Under the pieces are notes generated by a model. The model was not told where the DNA came from, did no database searches, and worked only from the letters and a program-made list of their open reading frames with translations. From CAZOKH01 sp964580315 (GTDB taxonomy: Bacteria > Chloroflexota > Anaerolineae > Anaerolineales > Anaerolineaceae): DNA of 27,807 nt. The translations under genes and the position numbers were made by a program. Positions 21,520 to 27,807 of this stretch are shown here, one piece after another (within the stretch, counting starts at the first letter, position 1; each line of letters starts with the position of its first letter). The stretch is taken from positions 1 to 27,807 of the forward strand of contig CAZOKH010000047.1 of the NCBI GenBank assembly GCA_964580315.1, in the 5' to 3' direction.

Positions 21520-23522
21520 TTCTTCAAAACAACCATGCGCCACCATTTCTGGAAGATGTCAACCAACGTTTTTGAAAAGGTGCTGCTTTCCTGGGTGAAG
21601 CTGCCGTAGCCGGTTTGCTGCCGGTCGAAGATGAAGCTCACCAGCCGGGCAAACTGTTCATCGGGTAATTGTTTAAAGTTAATGATAATGCGTTTTCCCC
21701 ACGAACGGCTGCGGTAGAACACACCCGGCAAAACCAGCCCGCTGACCCCGCAGCACAATTGCACATCCGTGTCCACGTAAGAATCGGCTTTGTAGAGAGG
21801 GGTCAACGGTGAAACCGCGCAACTTTGCAGTGAAATATCCACCAGCTTAACCGGTATGACTGTGCCGTCGTGCAGGGTGAGGTTCATCTGGTCTTCAACC
21901 AAGAAACGTTCAGCCGAGCGGTAGCGCTGCTTTTCAAAGCACACAAAAATGGCTGTAATGACACCCAGCAGGTTGTACAGCAGCCAGAACAGGTTAACCA
22001 GGTATACCGGGATCATGTAATTGACATCGGTGAGCATTTTGTAAATGCCAAAGCCCAGGGCGGTGAAGCCGGCGGCAGCCAGGATGAGATGCGGCAGGGC
22101 AACCCGAAAGGCGAAATGGCTTTTGTTGGCGGCAGAACCTTTGGGCGTCACGGAAAACTTGAGCTTGCGCGATAGGAATAATTCTGAAAGGGCTGAAATG
22201 GCCAGGTAGGGCGCCAGGGCGGTTTCATAAATATGCGCCCAGGTGTAGGTGCGGCTTTTGTGGTCAAACAGGGTGAAAATTAATGACGAGATGTAGTACG
22301 TGGGTGCAAAGAACAGCAGCATGGTGAAGACATCGGCGTAATAGACGGGCACACCGGTGAGCAAAAACAGGATGGGACCGATGTTGTAGATGATTTTTTG
22401 CAGGCCGAAGAACCAGTAGAGCACGCCGTCGAAATAGATCAGGCGCTGCATGAAGCTGAGACCGGGCAGGGTGAGCGGGTTCCACTTTTTGAGCACCTGG
22501 ATGTTGCCGCGGCACCAGCGGTCGCGCTGCACCACGTAATCGGCAAACGAATCGGGGGAAAGGCCCATGGCCAGGTTTTCGTTGACAAAAATGGTCTGGT
22601 AACCTTTGGCCTGCAGCAGCATGCTGGTGGCCATGTCTTCGGTGATGGTGCCCACCGGGATCAGCCCGATGGCGTCGATGGCGCTGCGGCGAAAGACGGC
22701 GTTGCTGCCCACATTGAGTACGGCATTGAACAAACCGCGGCGGGTGAGAATTTCGCGCATGAAGAAGTCTTGCTCATTGGGAATAACGCTGTATAACTGC
22801 AAGTTGTTCTGGAAAGGATCGGGGTTATAGAAAACCTGGGGTGCCTGCACCAGGGCCATGTTTGGATCCTCAAAGTAGCCAACGGTTCGTTCCAGGAAGG
22901 TGGACTTGGTGATCATGTCGGCGTCGAGCACCACAAACAATTCGCCGCTGGCGTAGTTCTTCAAGCAGTTGTTGAGGTTACCAGCCTTGGCATGCACATG
23001 CTCATCGCGCACCGACCACACCGCGCCGTAGCGTTCAGCCAACTGGCGCACTTCTTCACGGCGGCCGTCGTCGCAGATGTAAACTTTGAACTTATCTTTG
23101 GGGTATTTTTGGCTGACCGCAGCCGCCACCGTGTTTTGCAGCACGCTGACCGGTTCATTGTAGGTGGCGATGAGGATATCGACCGTGGGCAGTTCTTTCA
23201 GGTTTTGCAGGCTTTTTTCCACCGGCACATAATCTTTCATAAACATCAGGCGGTGGGTGGTGGACTGCACAAAGGCGATCAGTTCGGCAATGAACAGCAA
23301 ACTGCCAAAGACGAAACCGGCGGCATTTTGGGTGGGAATGGTGAACAGCATACGCCAGGTGATGTATATGATTTGCACCAGGATGGCAAGTGCGATGAAA
23401 TATTTTAAATATTTACGGTGATAGCGAACAATAAATGCAAACAGGACAATGATCAGCAGGATCACTGCCAGCAGGGCCATTTTTTCAGCGATGGCGCGCA
23501 GATCCAAGACGGTTCCAAGCAT
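21516..23522 (-). CDS. BcsA-like cellulose/beta-glucan synthase
   Basis: A processive family 2 glycosyltransferase of the inner membrane (668 aa). Two or three N-terminal helices (about 10-32, 40-60, 67-88) precede the GT2 domain: DD at 151-152, the metal-binding DAD at 200-202, TED at 294-296 and QRDRW at 332-336, all the hallmarks of a processive beta-glucan synthase. Helices at about 360-420 and 485-545 form the translocation pore. A C-terminal PilZ-like domain has RSAER near 560 and DISLQS near 585, where the usual Gly of DxSxxG is Ser. I prefer ATG 23522 to TTG 23528 because the spacing from AGGA is better. It sits 15 bases after the anchor-protein gene and overlaps the GH5 gene. Cellulose or a related beta-glucan is the expected product. 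Confidence 0.93.
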   Translation of the reverse strand: MLGTVLDLRAIAEKMALLAVILLIIVLFAFIVRYHRKYLKYFIALAILVQIIYITWRMLFTIPTQNAAGFVFGSLLFIAELIAFVQSTTHRLMFMKDYVPVEKSLQNLKELPTVDILIATYNEPVSVLQNTVAAAVSQKYPKDKFKVYICDDGRREEVRQLAERYGAVWSVRDEHVHAKAGNLNNCLKNYASGELFVVLDADMITKSTFLERTVGYFEDPNMALVQAPQVFYNPDPFQNNLQLYSVIPNEQDFFMREILTRRGLFNAVLNVGSNAVFRRSAIDAIGLIPVGTITEDMATSMLLQAKGYQTIFVNENLAMGLSPDSFADYVVQRDRWCRGNIQVLKKWNPLTLPGLSFMQRLIYFDGVLYWFFGLQKIIYNIGPILFLLTGVPVYYADVFTMLLFFAPTYYISSLIFTLFDHKSRTYTWAHIYETALAPYLAISALSELFLSRKLKFSVTPKGSAANKSHFAFRVALPHLILAAAGFTALGFGIYKMLTDVNYMIPVYLVNLFWLLYNLLGVITAIFVCFEKQRYRSAERFLVEDQMNLTLHDGTVIPVKLVDISLQSCAVSPLTPLYKADSYVDTDVQLCCGVSGLVLPGVFYRSRSWGKRIIINFKQLPDEQFARLVSFIFDRQQTGYGSFTQESSTFSKTLVDIFQKWWRMVVLKK

Positions 23523-23537
23523 AATCAATAATCCTGT

Positions 23538-24713
23538 TTATTTGAGGCGGCGCTGAAAATACGATAGTACCGCGAGAAAGACGGCAATTACACCCACAGT
23601 GATCAATACAAACAACGGGCGATTTTGTGCAGCCCAGGCCTCAAAGTTGCTGGCAAAACGGTCGTATTCTGTCTCGCTTTTAACGGCTGCCGGGGGCGTG
23701 CTTTCACTGCCGGCCGGGGGCGTATTTTGGGACAGGGTATTTCCGATCAATGTCACGGTAAATTCATCCGTAATGGGGTGGTCTGCCTGGTTGTAGGTGG
23801 CTGTCAGCGTGATGCTTTCACCCTGCACTCCGGAGGGAATGGTCAGGCCGCCGTTATTATCCAGTGTGATGGCGGGGTCGTACGGCGGGCGCAGCGCCCA
23901 GGCGGCATGAACTTGCAAGGAGGTTTGCTCAACCGGCGAACCCAGGTGGGCGGTAAATTGTTCGCGGTGTTCACCAGAGGGGGGAACAGCGATGCTGTCG
24001 GCGCCCTGGATGGTGAGGGTTTTGAAGTCGGCCGGGGCGAGCACTTCGATATCATCGATGGAAAAGGTGCGCGGGAAAACCCCATCCAATGTGACTGCGA
24101 TCGCGTAGGATTCAATTTTCTTCAGATCCAACTGCTCGTCGCCGCGGGCGGTGTTCCATTCGGGCACGCTAAAGCTGTAGAAGGGGACAACCACCATACC
24201 TTGATATTGCGGGGGGATGGGCAGGTTGCCGTATTCGATTTCCTTTTGCGTGAGCGCGCCATTTTCATCCTGCAGGAAGAAGGTTCCCTCACCGGAGACT
24301 GCCCAGTACTCGTTGTATTCTTCTTTGAAATTCAGAGAGAGCAACAGGGGGTTCGAGTTGGCGTTGTCCACCCAGAATCGAATGCCGGAACCGGTGGACC
24401 AATTACGCTCGAAATAAGACAGGATGTGGTAAATGGAACCGTTCTCTGATTGATTATGGGCATTGGGAGAGGCGATATATATTCCCAGCGCCTGTCTGCC
24501 CGAATGAACGGGGATTCTTTGCAGTGAGACACGCATGTCGGCGCCGTCTTCCCACACGGTGTAGGCGCGTCTCACGTCGCTGTCGATGGTGTATTTTTCA
24601 AAATCATCCTGAAAAATGGCTGTTGATTCATCTTTTTGCAGGGGTGAAAAAGTCATACCAAATAAGAGCAGCGCGCCAATCCATGCGCGCTTGAAACGAT
24701 AATCAGATTTCAT
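23538..24713 (-). CDS. Secreted beta-rich protein with C-terminal membrane anchor (possible BcsB analogue)
   Basis: A 391-aa protein not assigned to a named family. It has an N-terminal signal sequence (about 9-24) and a beta-rich domain at about 30-215 that resembles a carbohydrate-binding jelly roll (FQDDFEKYTIDSDV, GIRFWVDNANSN, FSIDDIEVLAPADF). An Ig-like domain follows at about 218-320, then a Pro/Ser/Glu-rich linker and a single C-terminal membrane helix (about 366-384) with basic RRLK end. This topology, outside domain(s) plus C-terminal tail anchor, and its place immediately upstream of the synthase are like BcsB, the BcsA partner. I infer that it guides or binds the glucan strand at the exit. 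The start has GAGGAAA upstream with a ten-base spacing. Confidence 0.75.
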   Translation of the reverse strand: MKSDYRFKRAWIGALLLFGMTFSPLQKDESTAIFQDDFEKYTIDSDVRRAYTVWEDGADMRVSLQRIPVHSGRQALGIYIASPNAHNQSENGSIYHILSYFERNWSTGSGIRFWVDNANSNPLLLSLNFKEEYNEYWAVSGEGTFFLQDENGALTQKEIEYGNLPIPPQYQGMVVVPFYSFSVPEWNTARGDEQLDLKKIESYAIAVTLDGVFPRTFSIDDIEVLAPADFKTLTIQGADSIAVPPSGEHREQFTAHLGSPVEQTSLQVHAAWALRPPYDPAITLDNNGGLTIPSGVQGESITLTATYNQADHPITDEFTVTLIGNTLSQNTPPAGSESTPPAAVKSETEYDRFASNFEAWAAQNRPLFVLITVGVIAVFLAVLSYFQRRLK

Positions 24714-24752
24714 AACAAATTTTTCCTCGCGCTGTAAAAGTGACCCAATGAC

Positions 24753-24833
24753 AATTGATTCCGTTCGATTGTTGATCGGTGGTTACAGTGTAGGAGACCG
24801 GGCTTGAAAATTGGATTCGGTTCAATTGTTGAT
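24753..24833. repeat. Pair of imperfect direct repeats upstream of glucan operon
   Basis: A 24-base unit at 24753-24776 (containing CGTTCGATTGTTGAT) and a 25-base unit at 24809-24833 (containing GGTTCAATTGTTGAT) differ by one insertion and two substitutions, with starts 56 bp apart. They lie 40-120 bp before the first gene of the glucan operon and could be regulator sites. Confidence 0.6.
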
Positions 24834-25049
24834 TTAATGATCGGGTTTAATAAAAATCATTACCATAAAACCCGTATAAAAAGCAACGAAATTGATAGGA
24901 TTGCTCTTTTTGGAAAAATCCGGTATCAAACCATTCATAACCGGGCATTATGGTCCTTGGCTTTTTGAAAGGCGGGCGCCAGCGATTGGCGAGAGCAACT
25001 GCAAATATTAACGGAATGTTAAATCGCCCCTGGAGGAATATCAGAATGA

Positions 25050-25078
25050 TTGACCCCTATGTCAGGACTTGTTACAAT
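25050..25078 (+). promoter_or_regulatory. Promoter of CaCA exchanger gene
   Basis: TTGACC (25050-25055) and TACAAT (25073-25078) each match consensus at five of six positions with a 17-base spacer. The transcript would have a leader of about 108 bases. Confidence 0.75.
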
Positions 25079-25192
25079 AATCTGCCTTTATACCTGAAAT
25101 ATTATAGCTTTTATAAAATTTACGGGAGCGAAAGGAGAATTCTAATCCGCTGAGCGATTAAAAAAGTTGCCAGCAGTCTTTCGGAGGAAAAA

Positions 25193-26221
25193 ATGGAACT
25201 GGCGTCATTGGCATTGTGGCAAATGGTCATTGTTGGCGTCATTGCACTGGCTTTGCTGGTGCTCAGTGCAGATTATGCAGTCAAGAAATTAATTGGAATT
25301 GCAGCCTATCTTCACCTATCGTCAACTTTCATGGGGGTTACGGTTATTTCGGTGGCTACCAGTATCCCGGAAATTACAGCACACCTGACCGCATCTGTTG
25401 GTATCTTAAACAAAACCCTGGATTATAAAATTGGTTCGTCGATTGTGCTGGGCGCAAACATAGGCTCCGATGTCATTCAGCAAACTTTCATTCTGGGCCT
25501 GGTTGTGCTGCTGACAGGGTCGTTGTATTTCCGTAAATATTTTCTGTGGAAAAGTATGATCCCCATGATTGGCACAACGGTTATGTGTATCATCCTGGGA
25601 TGGGACCGGGTTTATTCCCGCCTGGACGGCGCCATATTGTTTGGCACATTTATCCTGTACATGTATTATCTCTATGTCGATGAGCGGAAATATTATCGCA
25701 AAGAAGACAATCATCCGCAGAGCGAAGAAGTGGCAAATGGCATTCCGCACACCTGGAAGGAAGCCCTGCGTGACACGTTTTTGTCGATTGCCGCCCTGGG
25801 TGTCACCATTCTGAGTGCGACGTATGTATTACAAATCACAGAAATTGTGGTGGATCGCACCGGGATCGGCGGCTCGTTGATTGGCGTGCTGACGCTGGGT
25901 GTGGCTTCAGCTATGCCCGAATTGATCACGGCGCTATCCGGTGTAAAGAATAAAGAAACGGGTATTTCAATGGGTGCACTGGTTGGCAGCAATATCACCA
26001 ATCCGTTGGTGGCCATCGGGGGCGGGGCGCTGGTATCCACCTATTTTGTGCCGCAGCCGCTGGTTTATTGGGATTTACCCTGGGAAACATTGACCGGGGC
26101 GGTTCTGTGGGCTATTGCCTGGTTTTCCAATGGCAAACTGGGTAAAAAGAGCGCGTTTTACCTGATGGGTATTTACTTTGTCTATGTAATTGCCCGCGCC
26201 GTGTTCTTTGCGGTGGATTAA
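25193..26221 (+). CDS. CaCA-family cation exchanger (Na+/Ca2+ type)
   Basis: A 342-aa integral membrane antiporter of the cation/Ca2+ superfamily with about ten helices in two inverted halves. The alpha-1 repeat is GVTVISVATSIPEITAHLTAS followed by GSSIVLGANIGSDVIQQ (about 48-97; usual wording GTSLPEL and GNIxGSNI). The alpha-2 repeat is VLTLGVASAMPELITALSGV followed by GALVGSNITNPLVAIGG (about 232-275). The acidic residues Glu60 and Glu245 in the PE pairs are the expected ion ligands. A charged cytoplasmic loop (about 162-185) separates the halves. GGAGGA lies five bases before the ATG. Whether it uses Na+, K+ or H+ cannot be told. Confidence 0.9.
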   Translation: MELASLALWQMVIVGVIALALLVLSADYAVKKLIGIAAYLHLSSTFMGVTVISVATSIPEITAHLTASVGILNKTLDYKIGSSIVLGANIGSDVIQQTFILGLVVLLTGSLYFRKYFLWKSMIPMIGTTVMCIILGWDRVYSRLDGAILFGTFILYMYYLYVDERKYYRKEDNHPQSEEVANGIPHTWKEALRDTFLSIAALGVTILSATYVLQITEIVVDRTGIGGSLIGVLTLGVASAMPELITALSGVKNKETGISMGALVGSNITNPLVAIGGGALVSTYFVPQPLVYWDLPWETLTGAVLWAIAWFSNGKLGKKSAFYLMGIYFVYVIARAVFFAVD

Positions 26222-26869
26222 TTATAATTTCGCCAGGCCGTTGCGCAGGGCAAACAGGGTGGCCTGGGTGCGGTCGGTGACGTTAATTTTGGCAAAGATG
26301 GCGCTGACGTAGTTTTTCACCGTGCCTTCCGACAGGTACAACTTTTGAGCAATTTCAAGATTGCTCAATCCTTGCGCCACCAGTTGCAGCACTTCCAGTT
26401 CACGCTCGCTGAGCAGCCCGGCCGCTTCGTTGCTGGGCGAAGCAGGAGCAGCGCCGCTGAGATGGTTGAGCAATTTGGGGGCGACCGCCGGGTCGATAAA
26501 ACTTTTACCCTGCATGGTTCCGCGAATGGCGGCAAAAAGTTGCTCACGCGGGGTGTCTTTAAGAAGGTAGCCGTTGGCGCCAGCGCGCACGGCTTCGAGC
26601 ACCCATTCGTCAAAATCATAAGTGGTTAAGACCAGTATTTTTATTTGAGGAAATCGCTGGTGAATCTGGCGGGTGGCCTGCACGCCGCTCAATACAGGCA
26701 TTTTTAAATCCATCAACACCAGGTCGGGCTGCAACCTTTCCACCAGTTGAAGCGCCTCTTCGCCATCATACGCCATGCCCACCACCTCGATATCGGGTGC
26801 GGTGCCCAGTATGGCATTCAACCCTTCACACACAAACACCTGGTCGTCACACAATAGCACTTTTGTCAT
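26222..26869 (-). CDS. NarL/LuxR-family response regulator
   Basis: A 215-aa two-component regulator. The receiver domain has the acidic pair Asp8/Asp9, phosphoacceptor Asp54 (LVLMDLKMP), Thr82/Thr83 and Lys104 (YLLKD). A linker follows, then a LuxR-type HTH at about 148-210 (LSERELEVLQLVAQGLSNLEIAQ, SEGTVKNYVSAIFAKI). It would dimerise on phosphorylation by the kinase whose gene overlaps its start by four bases (ATGA). Target genes unknown. Confidence 0.95.
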   Translation of the reverse strand: MTKVLLCDDQVFVCEGLNAILGTAPDIEVVGMAYDGEEALQLVERLQPDLVLMDLKMPVLSGVQATRQIHQRFPQIKILVLTTYDFDEWVLEAVRAGANGYLLKDTPREQLFAAIRGTMQGKSFIDPAVAPKLLNHLSGAAPASPSNEAAGLLSERELEVLQLVAQGLSNLEIAQKLYLSEGTVKNYVSAIFAKINVTDRTQATLFALRNGLAKL

Positions 26870-27807
26870 GCACTTTTACCTTCTATGGTTAATAGTAACT
26901 GCACCCCATTGCCCGGCAGATTCTTAATGGTTAATTTGCCGCCCACAGCAGCGGCGCGTTCTTGCATGCCGTGCACGCCAAAATGCCCCGGCTGTTCCAG
27001 GTCGGTCGGGCTCAGCCCCTGACCATCATCCGCCAGGACAAATTCAATTTTGTCCGGCTGCTTTGTAAGGGATAACGTGATGCGGGTGGCCCTGGCATGC
27101 TGGCTGACGTTGTGCAAGCCCTCTTCAGCAATGCGGTAGATGCACTGCTCCACGGTTGGGTCAAGATCATCCGCGTTGGGAGTAATATCCATTTCCAGTT
27201 TCAACCCGTCGCGTTCGGCAATGGAGCGCGCCAGTTGTTCCAGCGCCAGGCGCAGTCCCAGTTCTTCCAGCGGGCCGGCGCGCAAAGCCTGAATGGTGCG
27301 GCGGGTTTCAATCAATCCGCTGCGGGTGACCGCCAGGGACTGATCCAAAATCTCCCTGGCCTGCGCCGGGTTCGACTGCCACAGGGCGGTCATGGCTTCC
27401 AGGTTAACCGCCAGACCGCTGAGAGTGTGCGACAGGGTGTCGTGAATTTCACGCGCCAGGCGGTTGCGTTCGCGGCTGGTGGCCAGTTCTTCCAGCGCCA
27501 GGGCATGGTAACTGAGCCGTCGGTTGGCCTGCGCCAGGGTAGCATTTTGCTGTTTTTGTTCGTGCGAGAGGCGATTAATAATGTATCCGACCAGCAAAAA
27601 CACCAGGGAAGGAACCAGTGCAACCGACAGCAATACCGGGCCGCTGGGAACCTCTCCGCCGGTCAACAGCACCGGGGGCAGTGCTCCCATGACGGCCAAT
27701 CCCAGGCAATAGGCAATCACCATTTTTAACGAGTATTGCCAGCTTATGAAAATGAGCGGGATGAAGAGGGAAAACACGAGGTGAAGCTGGCTGACCATGT
27801 TGAAAAG
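26866..27807 (-). CDS. NarL-type sensor histidine kinase, 5' end outside window
   Basis: Partner kinase of the overlapping response regulator. Numbering from the internal Met at 27798: three hydrophobic helices (about 5-20, 26-46, 54-75), a coiled coil to about 108, then a HisKA_3 dimerisation domain with phosphoacceptor His119 in REIHDTLSHTLSGLA. The ATPase domain has the N-box EEGLHNVSQHARA, DDGQGL and GHFGVHGMQERAAAVGG. The frame stays open to the window edge (Leu-Phe-Asn before Met) and no ribosome site precedes 27798, so the true start may lie beyond the window. No large extracellular sensor is visible; a membrane or redox stimulus is possible. Confidence 0.92.
   Translation of the reverse strand, partial: LFNMVSQLHLVFSLFIPLIFISWQYSLKMVIAYCLGLAVMGALPPVLLTGGEVPSGPVLLSVALVPSLVFLLVGYIINRLSHEQKQQNATLAQANRRLSYHALALEELATSRERNRLAREIHDTLSHTLSGLAVNLEAMTALWQSNPAQAREILDQSLAVTRSGLIETRRTIQALRAGPLEELGLRLALEQLARSIAERDGLKLEMDITPNADDLDPTVEQCIYRIAEEGLHNVSQHARATRITLSLTKQPDKIEFVLADDGQGLSPTDLEQPGHFGVHGMQERAAAVGGKLTIKNLPGNGVQLLLTIEGKSA

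Larger units (their letters stand above)
24714..25192. other. Divergent intergenic region (479 bp)
   Basis: It lies between the minus-strand glucan operon and the plus-strand exchanger. It contains two imperfect direct repeats (24753-24776, 24809-24833) near the glucan operon and a good promoter for the exchanger at 25050-25078. The only open frames are short and unconvincing. No RNA gene was recognised. Confidence 0.7.

Noticed and set aside
25046..25153. Short Tyr-rich open frame of 35 codons with a GGAGG site upstream
   Set aside because: The better supported exchanger promoter (25050-25078) lies inside it, and its composition looks like AT-rich noncoding DNA.

Overview
The window looks like about 28 kb of a chromosome from an anaerobic, didermic-style or monoderm-like environmental bacterium, most plausibly a member of the Chloroflexota (Anaerolineae-like). 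This is inferred from the gene set: a two-gene minimal SUF-type Fe-S assembly system, a branched-chain-type ABC importer whose lipoprotein has an Ala/Pro/Glu linker, NarL-type two-component signalling and CACAGAT-type palindromic repeats. No rRNA, tRNA, CRISPR array, integrase or transposase was seen. Almost all genes are intact; only the histidine kinase at the right edge is cut.

Layout. 33-2372: chemoreceptor. 2559-4328: SmsC/SmsB-like Fe-S cluster assembly pair. 4420-8073: the most interesting block. It starts with a sigma70-like promoter containing a perfect GAAC-N4-GTTC LexA-type box, which drives a small RHH/LuxR-HTH regulator. After tandem GC hairpins comes a tightly packed three-gene set: a RadA/RecA-fold protein with a broken P-loop, a small helical protein, and a B-family DNA polymerase that has lost its proofreading residues and has an altered motif C. 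I read this as a probable DNA-damage-inducible, mutasome-like cassette, comparable in logic (not in sequence) to ImuA-ImuB-DnaE2 and reminiscent of archaeal PolB2. 8219-10416: an ArsR-family repressor, a CxxC thioredoxin-like protein and an ArsP-like permease, with two near-identical operators. 10690-11475: alpha/beta hydrolase.

11652-18806: a lipoprotein binding protein, LivG-, LivF-, LivH- and LivM-like subunits, an Ntn-type C69/secernin-like hydrolase and an acetamidase/formamidase. Together they suggest import and hydrolysis of an amide or peptide-like compound. 19127-20365: DEAD-box RNA helicase with a long structured leader, flanked by two copies of a CACAGAT palindromic repeat that also look like terminators. 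20464-24713 (minus strand): a secreted beta-rich protein with a C-terminal membrane anchor, a BcsA-like cellulose/beta-glucan synthase and a GH5 glycoside hydrolase, probably one exopolysaccharide operon. 25193-26221: CaCA-family cation exchanger behind a good promoter. 26222-27807 (minus strand): NarL-type response regulator and its histidine kinase, overlapping by four bases.

All family assignments come from reading motifs by eye. Promoters, operators and the polymerase cassette model are inferences from sequence patterns.
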